In this document: positions 32,748 to 39,093 of the stretch, piece after piece | Layout of the letters: each line of letters begins with the position of its first letter | Position numbering within the stretch: the stretch's first letter is position 1 | Origin: an archaeon | Lineage (GTDB): Archaea > Nanobdellota > Nanobdellia > Woesearchaeales > GW2011-AR9 | Assembly (NCBI GenBank): GCA_018696395.1 | Contig: JABHQR010000017.1 | Location: 1-39,093, forward strand | DNA length: 39,093 nucleotides | Direction of reading: 5' to 3' | Made by a program: the position numbers and the translations under genes | Notes under the pieces: model-generated | Databases searched by the model: none | What the model was told of the DNA's origin: nothing | The model's input: the letters and a program-made list of their open reading frames with translations, nothing else

Positions 32748-34217
32748 ATGATTAATAAAAGTAAAAAAAATTATTTATATCTATTATTTATTATACTCAT
32801 TTTAGGTTTATTTCTGAGAGCTTATCATTTAGATGTACCTTTTGAAGGGTTTCATGCTGCTAAAGAAGTGCAATTTGCTAGTATGGCACAACATTTTCAA
32901 GAAGGAGGACATTATTTTGTACCAGAAACTCATTGGGAAGGTTTCAATACCAATGTTTTTTTCCCTGGGTGGTTAGTTTTAGGATCGTGGGATCTTTTTG
33001 GGAGTAATTATGAATGGGCTGCAAGGTTACCATTTTTGATAATGGGTTTATTATCAATAGTTTTAGTATATCTGATCGGAAAAGAGATGTACAATAAAAA
33101 AATAGGGTTATTTGCTGCTTTCTTTTTAGCTGTATCCCCCATGGCGGCTTACTTTAGCAGAAATGTTCAAGGTGAATCTCCTTTAATATTTTTCTCTCTC
33201 CTCACAATATATCTGTTCTTCTTATTTAAAAGAACAAAAAAGATTAAATTTTTTTACTTAAGTTCTTTTTCATTGCTATTTGCTTCTATGAGTAAGTATA
33301 CTACTTTGTATATTTTGTTTCCAATTATAATATATTATTATTTGAATAGAAAAGAGTTTAATTTGAATTTTAAAAATTGGATCTTATATGTTGCTATTCC
33401 ATTAATACCTACATTTTTATATATGCAATATGTGAAATCAATAGTTTCTGAATTAAATTTTGCAACTAATTTTGATTTTATAGATATGGGGTTAACTAAC
33501 CTTTCTTCAATATTAGACTTTAACGGTTTGATTTATAGGGTAATACATTTAATTGGGGGGGTCAATCCAATTCCTATCTTCTTAACAATGTTTTTAATAT
33601 ATCTGATTATAAAGAAAGGATGGTTAAAAAATGACGAATTTATTTTTTATTGGTTAATTAGTTATTTTTTGGTATATCTCTCTTTTTTGAATATAGCCAC
33701 CCCTGGTAATAATTATTATTTAATCTCTTTCATCCCACCTATCTGTTTAATTGCAGGAAGAGGGATCATGCAAATAAAAAATAAATTTGTAATATCAACT
33801 TTAATTTTTCTTACAATTTTGATCTCATTTTTTTCTTTATTAATCATTTATGATGTAAATTATCCTTACAAAGATGCGGGTAATGAATTGTCAATATTAT
33901 TAGCCCCTGGGGAAGATTTTTATAGAGTCGGCGACCCTTCTGTATGTTATTATAGTGGCCATAGGTGTTATCCCTCAGAATCAGGATATAATCTATTTGA
34001 AATGAATTATAATTATCTTTCTATACAAAGTGCAATTTTCAACAGAGATATAATTTATGATCAAGAATCAGTAGATTATATCAATAATAATTTTGATCTG
34101 ATATATAATGTGACTGGGAATGTAAGAATTTTAAAAGGAACAACATTTACTCCTGGGGAAGAACCTGAATATGAATTAATTTATATTAGAAAACAAGTTA
34201 TGTCTTTTCAGACTTAA
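32748..34217 (+). CDS. PMT/ArnT-like GT-C glycosyltransferase, 489 aa
   Basis: About 10-11 membrane segments. The first external loop holds LDVPFEGFHAAKEVQFASMAQHF, the region where PMT_2/GT39 and ArnT enzymes carry their catalytic acid; E33 is the best candidate, since the usual DE pair is not conserved. RLPFLIMGLLSIVLVYLIGKEMY and AAYFSRNVQGESPLIFF are typical of the family. It should transfer a sugar from a polyprenyl phosphate outside the membrane. A G7 run lies at 33555-33561. Its last 20 bases overlap the convergent gene. Confidence 0.82.
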   Translation: MINKSKKNYLYLLFIILILGLFLRAYHLDVPFEGFHAAKEVQFASMAQHFQEGGHYFVPETHWEGFNTNVFFPGWLVLGSWDLFGSNYEWAARLPFLIMGLLSIVLVYLIGKEMYNKKIGLFAAFFLAVSPMAAYFSRNVQGESPLIFFSLLTIYLFFLFKRTKKIKFFYLSSFSLLFASMSKYTTLYILFPIIIYYYLNRKEFNLNFKNWILYVAIPLIPTFLYMQYVKSIVSELNFATNFDFIDMGLTNLSSILDFNGLIYRVIHLIGGVNPIPIFLTMFLIYLIIKKGWLKNDEFIFYWLISYFLVYLSFLNIATPGNNYYLISFIPPICLIAGRGIMQIKNKFVISTLIFLTILISFFSLLIIYDVNYPYKDAGNELSILLAPGEDFYRVGDPSVCYYSGHRCYPSESGYNLFEMNYNYLSIQSAIFNRDIIYDQESVDYINNNFDLIYNVTGNVRILKGTTFTPGEEPEYELIYIRKQVMSFQT

Positions 34218-35652
34218 CTGTCTTCATTAATTTAGACAATTTAACAATACCTTTAGCATATTCAGACATATTTTCATCAGAAAGAACTTTACTATTATCA
34301 ATTTCATTTGAATAAAAATATTGTTTCATTGCAAATAAACATTCGTGTGATGATTTTCTTAATGCTCGTAACAAATGTATTGCTTTCTTTTCATTTGTTT
34401 TCTTTGGATAATTATAAATCTCTCTTAAAGTTTCATCTAATTTTTCATAATCATTAACTTTTGTAACTAAAGAAGGGAAATCATAATAACTTCTTCCAAA
34501 TAGAATCACCGGTTTGCCTAAAAATATTGATTCCATTCCAGTAGTGCCAGCTAAAGTAATTACGCCTTTAGATTTTAGAATTAGCTTTTTATTAGATTCA
34601 GCGTAATGTAATAGTCTTACATTTGGTATCTTTTTAATTTCACGTAAAATTTTCAAACTGGTTGAGCCAATTTCTGCAGGATGCTCTTTTGTATAAAGTA
34701 AACAATTTGCTGGTAATGCTCTAGCTACAAGTTTAATCATGGAAAGTCTACTTTCAATGTGGTTACACCAAACCCTGCCTGTTGTATCGTCAAATGTTTG
34801 AAGTGGAAAATAAAAAAAATGTTTATTTTTACATTTCTCATAAAAACCAAATCTTAATAAATTTGTTCTGATTAATCTTAATAAATATTTTTTTAACCCT
34901 CTACTTACATTTAAATAAGGTGTGTCTTTTTCAATAAAAGAAATTTTTAATCTATCAAAAAAGTATTTAACTTTATTTATTGATAAAGTTGGTTTATATA
35001 ACTCTTCTAAAGATAATGTTGATGTAATTGCTTCACTTTTAAAATTAGCAATGACTTTTTTAACATCTTTTTCTTCTTTATCATTTAGTTCTATCTTTTC
35101 TTGATTAAAATAATAATCCATCAAATTGAAACGACCATAATTATCGTTGCTTAATGTGAAACAGTTTGAAAAAATAGCTGCAGTTATACCAACATAAATT
35201 GGTTTGTCTTTCCCTTTAACAATCACTTCTGAAACTAATCCCATCATTTTATTTCCACAACTATAAACAAAATCAAAGTTATCTTTTGAAATTATTGTAT
35301 CTAAAACATAAAAATATTTTACCATATCTTCCATTGATTTTTTGTAATCTATAGAAGAATAGTCTGTATCACCAAATAATATCTTCTGTGCATTGAATTG
35401 ATATTTTTGTTCTAATTGACTTAACTCTAGAAAAACATTTTTGACTTTAATTTTTTTCATTTCATCAGGAATATAAATTATCTCAATATTTAATCTTTTT
35501 AATTCTAATGCGCATTCTTTATTGTCTGTGAAGAAAGTAGGATCATAATTATATTCTTGTAATTTATCTCTCATTTTTTTTGTAAGGTGAGCTCCTTCTT
35601 TACCAGTTCCATCAAAAGGCCCAGTGTGAAATAATATTTTTATATTTTCCAT
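34198..35652 (-). CDS. Capsule-type polysaccharide transferase-like protein, 484 aa
   Basis: A soluble two-domain protein with a GT-B-like C-terminal half: FYFPLQTFDDTT near the middle, LLYTKEHPAEIG, and TLAGTTGMESIFLGKPVILFG. These motifs occur in capsule biosynthesis proteins related to KpsC/KpsS and in CDP-glycerol/Kdo transferase-like families. ATG 35652 is chosen over 35670 because a TATA element (35678-35690) lies about 30 nt upstream of it. It overlaps the convergent PMT-like gene by 20 bases at the 3' ends. It probably adds a sugar or phosphate-linked unit to the glycan. Exact activity uncertain. Confidence 0.7.
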   Translation of the reverse strand: MENIKILFHTGPFDGTGKEGAHLTKKMRDKLQEYNYDPTFFTDNKECALELKRLNIEIIYIPDEMKKIKVKNVFLELSQLEQKYQFNAQKILFGDTDYSSIDYKKSMEDMVKYFYVLDTIISKDNFDFVYSCGNKMMGLVSEVIVKGKDKPIYVGITAAIFSNCFTLSNDNYGRFNLMDYYFNQEKIELNDKEEKDVKKVIANFKSEAITSTLSLEELYKPTLSINKVKYFFDRLKISFIEKDTPYLNVSRGLKKYLLRLIRTNLLRFGFYEKCKNKHFFYFPLQTFDDTTGRVWCNHIESRLSMIKLVARALPANCLLYTKEHPAEIGSTSLKILREIKKIPNVRLLHYAESNKKLILKSKGVITLAGTTGMESIFLGKPVILFGRSYYDFPSLVTKVNDYEKLDETLREIYNYPKKTNEKKAIHLLRALRKSSHECLFAMKQYFYSNEIDNSKVLSDENMSEYAKGIVKLSKLMKTVKSEKT

Positions 35653-35785
35653 TTTTAACGAGATATTCATTAAACAATTTAAATAATTTGCGAAACTGAT
35701 TTCATTATTTAAGTCTGTAATTTATAATAATTTATTTGAATGATTAGTAAGGTGCTTTACTAATCAAAGTCTCAAAATTCATAAC

Positions 35786-35795
35786 CTTTTTAAAG
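35786..35795 (+). promoter_or_regulatory. TATA box of the pse operon
   Basis: CTTTTTAAAG centred 27 nt before ATG 35818, with no SD; leaderless transcript expected. It is preceded by CATAAC, resembling the gmhA/PMT promoters. Confidence 0.5.
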
Positions 35796-35817
35796 CCAAA
35801 TCTAAACAAGTGGATTT

Positions 35818-36834
35818 ATGGAAATATTTGAAGGAAAAACAATTTTAATTACTGGAGGAACAGGGTTTTTAGGAAGAAGTTTGATTCGAAGAATTCTTAA
35901 ACACAACCCCCAGGCAATTCGAGTGTTTAGTCGTGATGAAGTTAAACATTATAAAGTTCAGCAATTATTCAATAATGATGAAAGGTTGAGATTTCTTTTA
36001 GGGGATGTAAGAGATTTAGATCGTTTAAGAAGGGCAACCCAGGGGTGTGATATTGTAATTCATGCTGCTGCTTTAAAAAGAGTTGATATGATTGAATATA
36101 ATGTAGGCGAATCTATAAAGACCAATGTAATTGGGACCTTAAATTTGGTGAATGCTTGTACTGAAAATAAAGTAAAAAAAGTAATATTTATTTCAACTGA
36201 CAAAGCTTGTGAACCAGTAAATTCTTATGGTGCATGTAAATTTGTAAGTGAAAGGATTTTTGTAGAAAGTAATTATAGTAGGGGCGGTCCATATCCTCAA
36301 TTTACTTGTGTGAGGTATGGGAATGTTATGCAAAGTACTGGTTCTGTAATTCCTTTTTTTGCTGAAAAAATTAAAAGACAGGAAAAAATCCCATTAACTC
36401 ATGCTGAAATGACACGTTTTATTATCTCTGCAAATCAAGCAGTAGATTTAGTTTTTGATGCTATTAAATATGGGATTGGTGGTGAAATATTTGTTCCAAA
36501 ATTACCTTCATTTAAAGTAACTCAGCTAATTAATGTTCTTGATAAAATTTATGGGCATAAGAGTGAAATTGATTTGATTGGTGTAAGGCCTGGGGAAAAG
36601 ATTCATGAATTAATGATTAATAGTAGTGAAATTCCATACACTTACGAATTTAAAAATAATTTTGTGATAACTTCTCAAATTCAAGATTATATCAATGAAA
36701 AAAATGCTATCTATATGTTAGAAGGGAAAAAATTAAATCTAATTGAAATGGGTGATTTTTGTTCAAAAGACACTTTAGTAAGTGATGAAGAGGTTAGTGA
36801 AATAATCAACAACTCTTTATTCAGAAAAAATTAA
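35818..36834 (+). CDS. pseB: UDP-N-acetylglucosamine 4,6-dehydratase (inverting)
   Basis: 338 aa, the usual PseB length. TGGTGFLG at 12-19 binds NADP. HAAALKRVDMIEYN and STDKACEPVNSYGACK (D128, K129, Y137, K141) are the signature of PseB/FlaA1-type inverting dehydratases. The enzyme converts UDP-GlcNAc to the 4-keto-6-deoxy-L-arabino sugar by 4,6-dehydration with 5-epimerization. The aminotransferase gene starts four bases after the stop, making a two-step module. A CapD-like retaining dehydratase is less likely because those are longer and membrane-bound. Confidence 0.92.
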   Translation: MEIFEGKTILITGGTGFLGRSLIRRILKHNPQAIRVFSRDEVKHYKVQQLFNNDERLRFLLGDVRDLDRLRRATQGCDIVIHAAALKRVDMIEYNVGESIKTNVIGTLNLVNACTENKVKKVIFISTDKACEPVNSYGACKFVSERIFVESNYSRGGPYPQFTCVRYGNVMQSTGSVIPFFAEKIKRQEKIPLTHAEMTRFIISANQAVDLVFDAIKYGIGGEIFVPKLPSFKVTQLINVLDKIYGHKSEIDLIGVRPGEKIHELMINSSEIPYTYEFKNNFVITSQIQDYINEKNAIYMLEGKKLNLIEMGDFCSKDTLVSDEEVSEIINNSLFRKN

Positions 36835-36838
36835 CACA

Positions 36839-38017
36839 ATGGTGAATAACGACAATAAAATCGGTCAAAGTATTTCTTATGGGAAACAAACAATAAGTGA
36901 AGAAGATGTTCAAGAGGTAGTTAAAACTTTACAAAGTGAGTTTCTTACGTGTGGTCCAAAAGTAAAAGAGTTTGAGGTGAAATTTGCAGATTATGTTGGT
37001 TCTAAATATGCTGTGGCAGTTTCAAATGGGACAGCAGCATTACATTTAGCATGTCTGTCTGTGGGGTTAAAAAAGGATGATGAATTAATTACTTCGCCAA
37101 TTACTTTTGCTGCTTCTGCTAATTGTGCACTATATTGTGGTGCAAAACCAGTATTCGTTGATGTTGATGAAAATGGATTGATTGATGCTAATAAGATTGA
37201 GAATAAGATCACAGAAAAAACTAAAATAATTATTCCGGTTCATTATACTGGGTTATCTTGTAATCTAGAAAAAATAAAAGAAATTGCTAACAGACATAAT
37301 CTTATTATTATTGAAGATGCGTGTCATGCTCTTGGCGCTAAATATAATGATTATAACATAGGAGATTGTAAATTTTCTGACATGGCCTGTTTTAGTTTTC
37401 ATCCAGTCAAACATATTACAACTGGTGAAGGTGGGATTATTACAACTAATTCAAAAGAGATTTATGATAAATTATTGGTTTTAAGACATCATGGGATAGT
37501 TAAGGACTCTAATCAATTTATTAATCAGAATGAAGGGCCTTGGTATCATGAAATACAAGAGTTAGGGTTTAATTATCGAATTACTGATTTTCAATGTGCT
37601 TTAGGAATGAGTCAATTAAATAAAATAGATTCATTTGTTAATAAAAGAAGAGAGATAGCTAAAAAATATGACTTTGCTTTTAAAGAAAGCCAAGGAATTG
37701 AAATAATTAAAGAGAACGAAAATTTATTTAATTCATATCATCTTTATGTAATTAAAGTAAAAGACAAATTTGTAAGGTTAAGCTTGTTTAATTACTTGAG
37801 GGACAATAATGTGTTTTGTCAAGTACATTATATCCCTGTATATTGGCACCCTTATTATCAAAAGATAGGATATAAAAGAGGATTATGCCCTATTGCAGAA
37901 AGTTTTTATGAAAGAATAATCAGTTTGCCAGTTTATCCTAATCTAGGTGAGAATGATCAAGATAAAGTAATATTGTTAATTAAAAAAATATGTGATGGCA
38001 CCATTGTTAATTTTTAA
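36839..38017 (+). CDS. pseC: PseC-type UDP-4-keto-sugar aminotransferase
   Basis: 392 aa DegT/DnrJ/EryC1/StrS family protein. ISYGKQTISEEDV near the start, SNGTAALHLACL for phosphate binding, EDACHALGAKY for PLP contacts and FSFHPVKHITTGEGG with the PLP lysine K191 match PseC closely. It would aminate the PseB product at C4 to give UDP-4-amino-4,6-dideoxy-beta-L-AltNAc. It is directly downstream of pseB (four-base gap). Later pseudaminic acid genes (pseH, pseG, pseI) are not in the window, so the end product is open. Confidence 0.9.
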   Translation: MVNNDNKIGQSISYGKQTISEEDVQEVVKTLQSEFLTCGPKVKEFEVKFADYVGSKYAVAVSNGTAALHLACLSVGLKKDDELITSPITFAASANCALYCGAKPVFVDVDENGLIDANKIENKITEKTKIIIPVHYTGLSCNLEKIKEIANRHNLIIIEDACHALGAKYNDYNIGDCKFSDMACFSFHPVKHITTGEGGIITTNSKEIYDKLLVLRHHGIVKDSNQFINQNEGPWYHEIQELGFNYRITDFQCALGMSQLNKIDSFVNKRREIAKKYDFAFKESQGIEIIKENENLFNSYHLYVIKVKDKFVRLSLFNYLRDNNVFCQVHYIPVYWHPYYQKIGYKRGLCPIAESFYERIISLPVYPNLGENDQDKVILLIKKICDGTIVNF

Positions 38018-38076
38018 TTATGTTTTTTAAAATCAATGTTGCCCATTATAGTGTTAATAATTAAGTAAATAATTTA

Positions 38077-38081
38077 GGAGG
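38077..38081 (+). promoter_or_regulatory. SD of the amidotransferase gene
   Basis: GGAGG nine bases before ATG 38091, supporting this start; the gene is 73 bases after pseC and probably in the same operon. Confidence 0.7.
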
Positions 38082-38090
38082 AAGATTAAA

Positions 38091-39093
38091 ATGAAAAGAT
38101 GTTCAAAATGTGTGATGCCAGAAACTTGGGAATCAATTAATTTTGGTGAAGAAGGAGTATGTAATATTTGTAAGAATATTAAAATTAAACAAGAAGTAAT
38201 AGATTGGGATATTAAAAATAAAGAATTAAATGAATTAGTTGAAAAGTATAAAGGTAAAGGCCAATATGATTGTATTGTTCCAATCAGTGGTGGGAAAGAT
38301 AGTTCATTTACATTAAATCATATTGTTACAAGATTGGGTCTTAAACCTTTGGTTGTTTGTTTTGATCATGGTTTTTATCGTCCAAGAGTAATTGCTAATC
38401 GTGATAAGATGCTTAAAAAATTGGGAGTTGATTTTATATTATTCAAACCTAATTGGCATATTGTCCAGAAACTTATGCTTGAATCCTTAAAAAGGAAAGG
38501 GGATTTTTGTTGGCATTGCCATACTGGTGTTTTTGCTTATCCTATGCAAATTGCAGTTAAATTCAAAATACCTTTAATATTTTGGGGTGAACCTAGTTCT
38601 GAATATGGTGGATATTATACCTATGGTGAAGATGATGAAGAAGTTGACGAAAGAAGATTTAATATGTTTGTAAATTTAGGAATTACTGCAGAAGATATGC
38701 TGGGAATGTTGGATGATAAAGTTACAATGAGAGATTTAGAACCTTTTAAATATCCCTCAATTAGTGAATTAAGATCATTGAAATGTAGGTCAGTATGTTT
38801 AGGTAGTTTTATCCCTTGGAATCCAAGAGATAATTCTGATGTTATAAAAAAAGAATTAGATTGGGAAGGTGAAGAAGTTGAAGGCGTTCCTCCAGGATAT
38901 GATTATGAAAAAATTGAATGTCAATTACAAGGTATAAGAGATTATATAAAATTCATAAAAAGAGGGTTAGGTAGAACTGCTCATTTAACTAGTATTGATG
39001 TTAGGAATGGCCTTATGGACAGAGAAACTGCACTCAAATTAACTGAAGAATATGATGGCAAGAGGCCAGCAAGTTTGGACCATTTTTTAAATA
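38091..39093 (+). CDS. pseA: N-acetyl sugar amidotransferase, PseA/WbpG/LegG-like (3' end outside window)
   Basis: 334 codons to the window edge; family members are about 370-380 aa, so about 40 residues are missing. The N-terminus has two CxxC pairs (C4/C7 and C24/C27) within CSKCVMPET...GVCNICKN, a probable zinc site. SGGKDS at 66-71 is the PP-loop for ATP. FCWHCHTG adds two Cys. This family converts an acetamido group on a sugar to acetamidino, using ammonia from a HisH-like partner; no such partner is seen before the edge. In context it modifies the PseB/PseC sugar or another N-acetyl sugar of the glycan. Confidence 0.88.
   Translation, partial: MKRCSKCVMPETWESINFGEEGVCNICKNIKIKQEVIDWDIKNKELNELVEKYKGKGQYDCIVPISGGKDSSFTLNHIVTRLGLKPLVVCFDHGFYRPRVIANRDKMLKKLGVDFILFKPNWHIVQKLMLESLKRKGDFCWHCHTGVFAYPMQIAVKFKIPLIFWGEPSSEYGGYYTYGEDDEEVDERRFNMFVNLGITAEDMLGMLDDKVTMRDLEPFKYPSISELRSLKCRSVCLGSFIPWNPRDNSDVIKKELDWEGEEVEGVPPGYDYEKIECQLQGIRDYIKFIKRGLGRTAHLTSIDVRNGLMDRETALKLTEEYDGKRPASLDHFLN

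Noticed and set aside
1-39093. CRISPR array, prophage or anti-phage system
   Set aside because: No regularly spaced repeats, cas genes, phage structural genes or known defence domains were seen on either strand.

Overview
The window reads as part of an AT-rich archaeal genome, probably a DPANN-type archaeon (Woesearchaeota/Pacearchaeota-like). This assignment is an inference. It rests on a Methanococcus-type S-layer protein, an AglB-type oligosaccharyltransferase, a Hel308-type helicase fragment, a COG2112-type kinase domain, archaeal TATA boxes placed 24-30 nt upstream of many start codons (leaderless transcripts), Shine-Dalgarno (SD) sites on genes with leaders, and poly-T terminators. Almost everything from 4.6 kb onward concerns the cell surface: the S-layer protein, the enzyme that N-glycosylates it, and genes that build and assemble the glycan.

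Layout. 1-4.2 kb: the 3' end of a DDE transposase, three unrecognised genes, a tRNA-Val(UAC), a HemK-like methyltransferase fused to a kinase-like domain, and an isolated first RecA domain of a Hel308-type helicase. 4.2-10.6 kb: a long regulated leader, the S-layer gene, then AglB, which carries an unusual acidic N-terminal extension and a C-terminal parvulin (peptidyl-prolyl isomerase) domain. 10.7-16.4 kb: a GT-C-like membrane protein, an SDR, an FAD oxidoreductase, a polyprenyl-phosphate sugar transferase of GT2 type, and a pair of small EamA/SMR-type membrane proteins that may act as a lipid-linked sugar flippase. 16.4-24.6 kb: another SDR, a DUF2304 protein, two GT4 glycosyltransferases (the second with a G10 tract), two further membrane proteins, and the GDP-heptose genes hddC-gmhB (fused) and hddA. 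24.6-30.7 kb (minus strand): a tightly packed five-gene operon of an RmlC-like epimerase, a triple fusion (SDR + SDR + CmcI-like methyltransferase), an SDR, and an E1 alpha/E1 beta pair of thiamine-diphosphate enzymes. 30.8-35.7 kb: a GT2, gmhA, a PMT/ArnT-like GT-C enzyme and a capsule-type transferase. 35.8 kb to the end: pseB, pseC and a partial pseA-like sugar amidotransferase.

Putting it together: GmhA, HddA, GmhB and HddC form a complete route from sedoheptulose 7-phosphate to GDP-D-glycero-alpha-D-manno-heptose. PseB and PseC would make a UDP-linked 4-amino-4,6-dideoxy sugar, which the PseA-like enzyme could amidate. The five-gene thiamine operon probably makes another, possibly branched and methylated, sugar. 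The GT2, GT4 and GT-C enzymes would assemble a lipid-linked glycan, the SMR pair may flip it, and AglB would transfer it to the many N-X-S/T sites of the S-layer protein next door. The most unusual signals are the AglB-parvulin fusion, the ten-G tract in a glycosyltransferase whose loss or gain of one base immediately gives a stop, the SDR-SDR-methyltransferase fusion with an internal ribosome-binding site, and the thiamine enzyme pair without E2/E3 partners.
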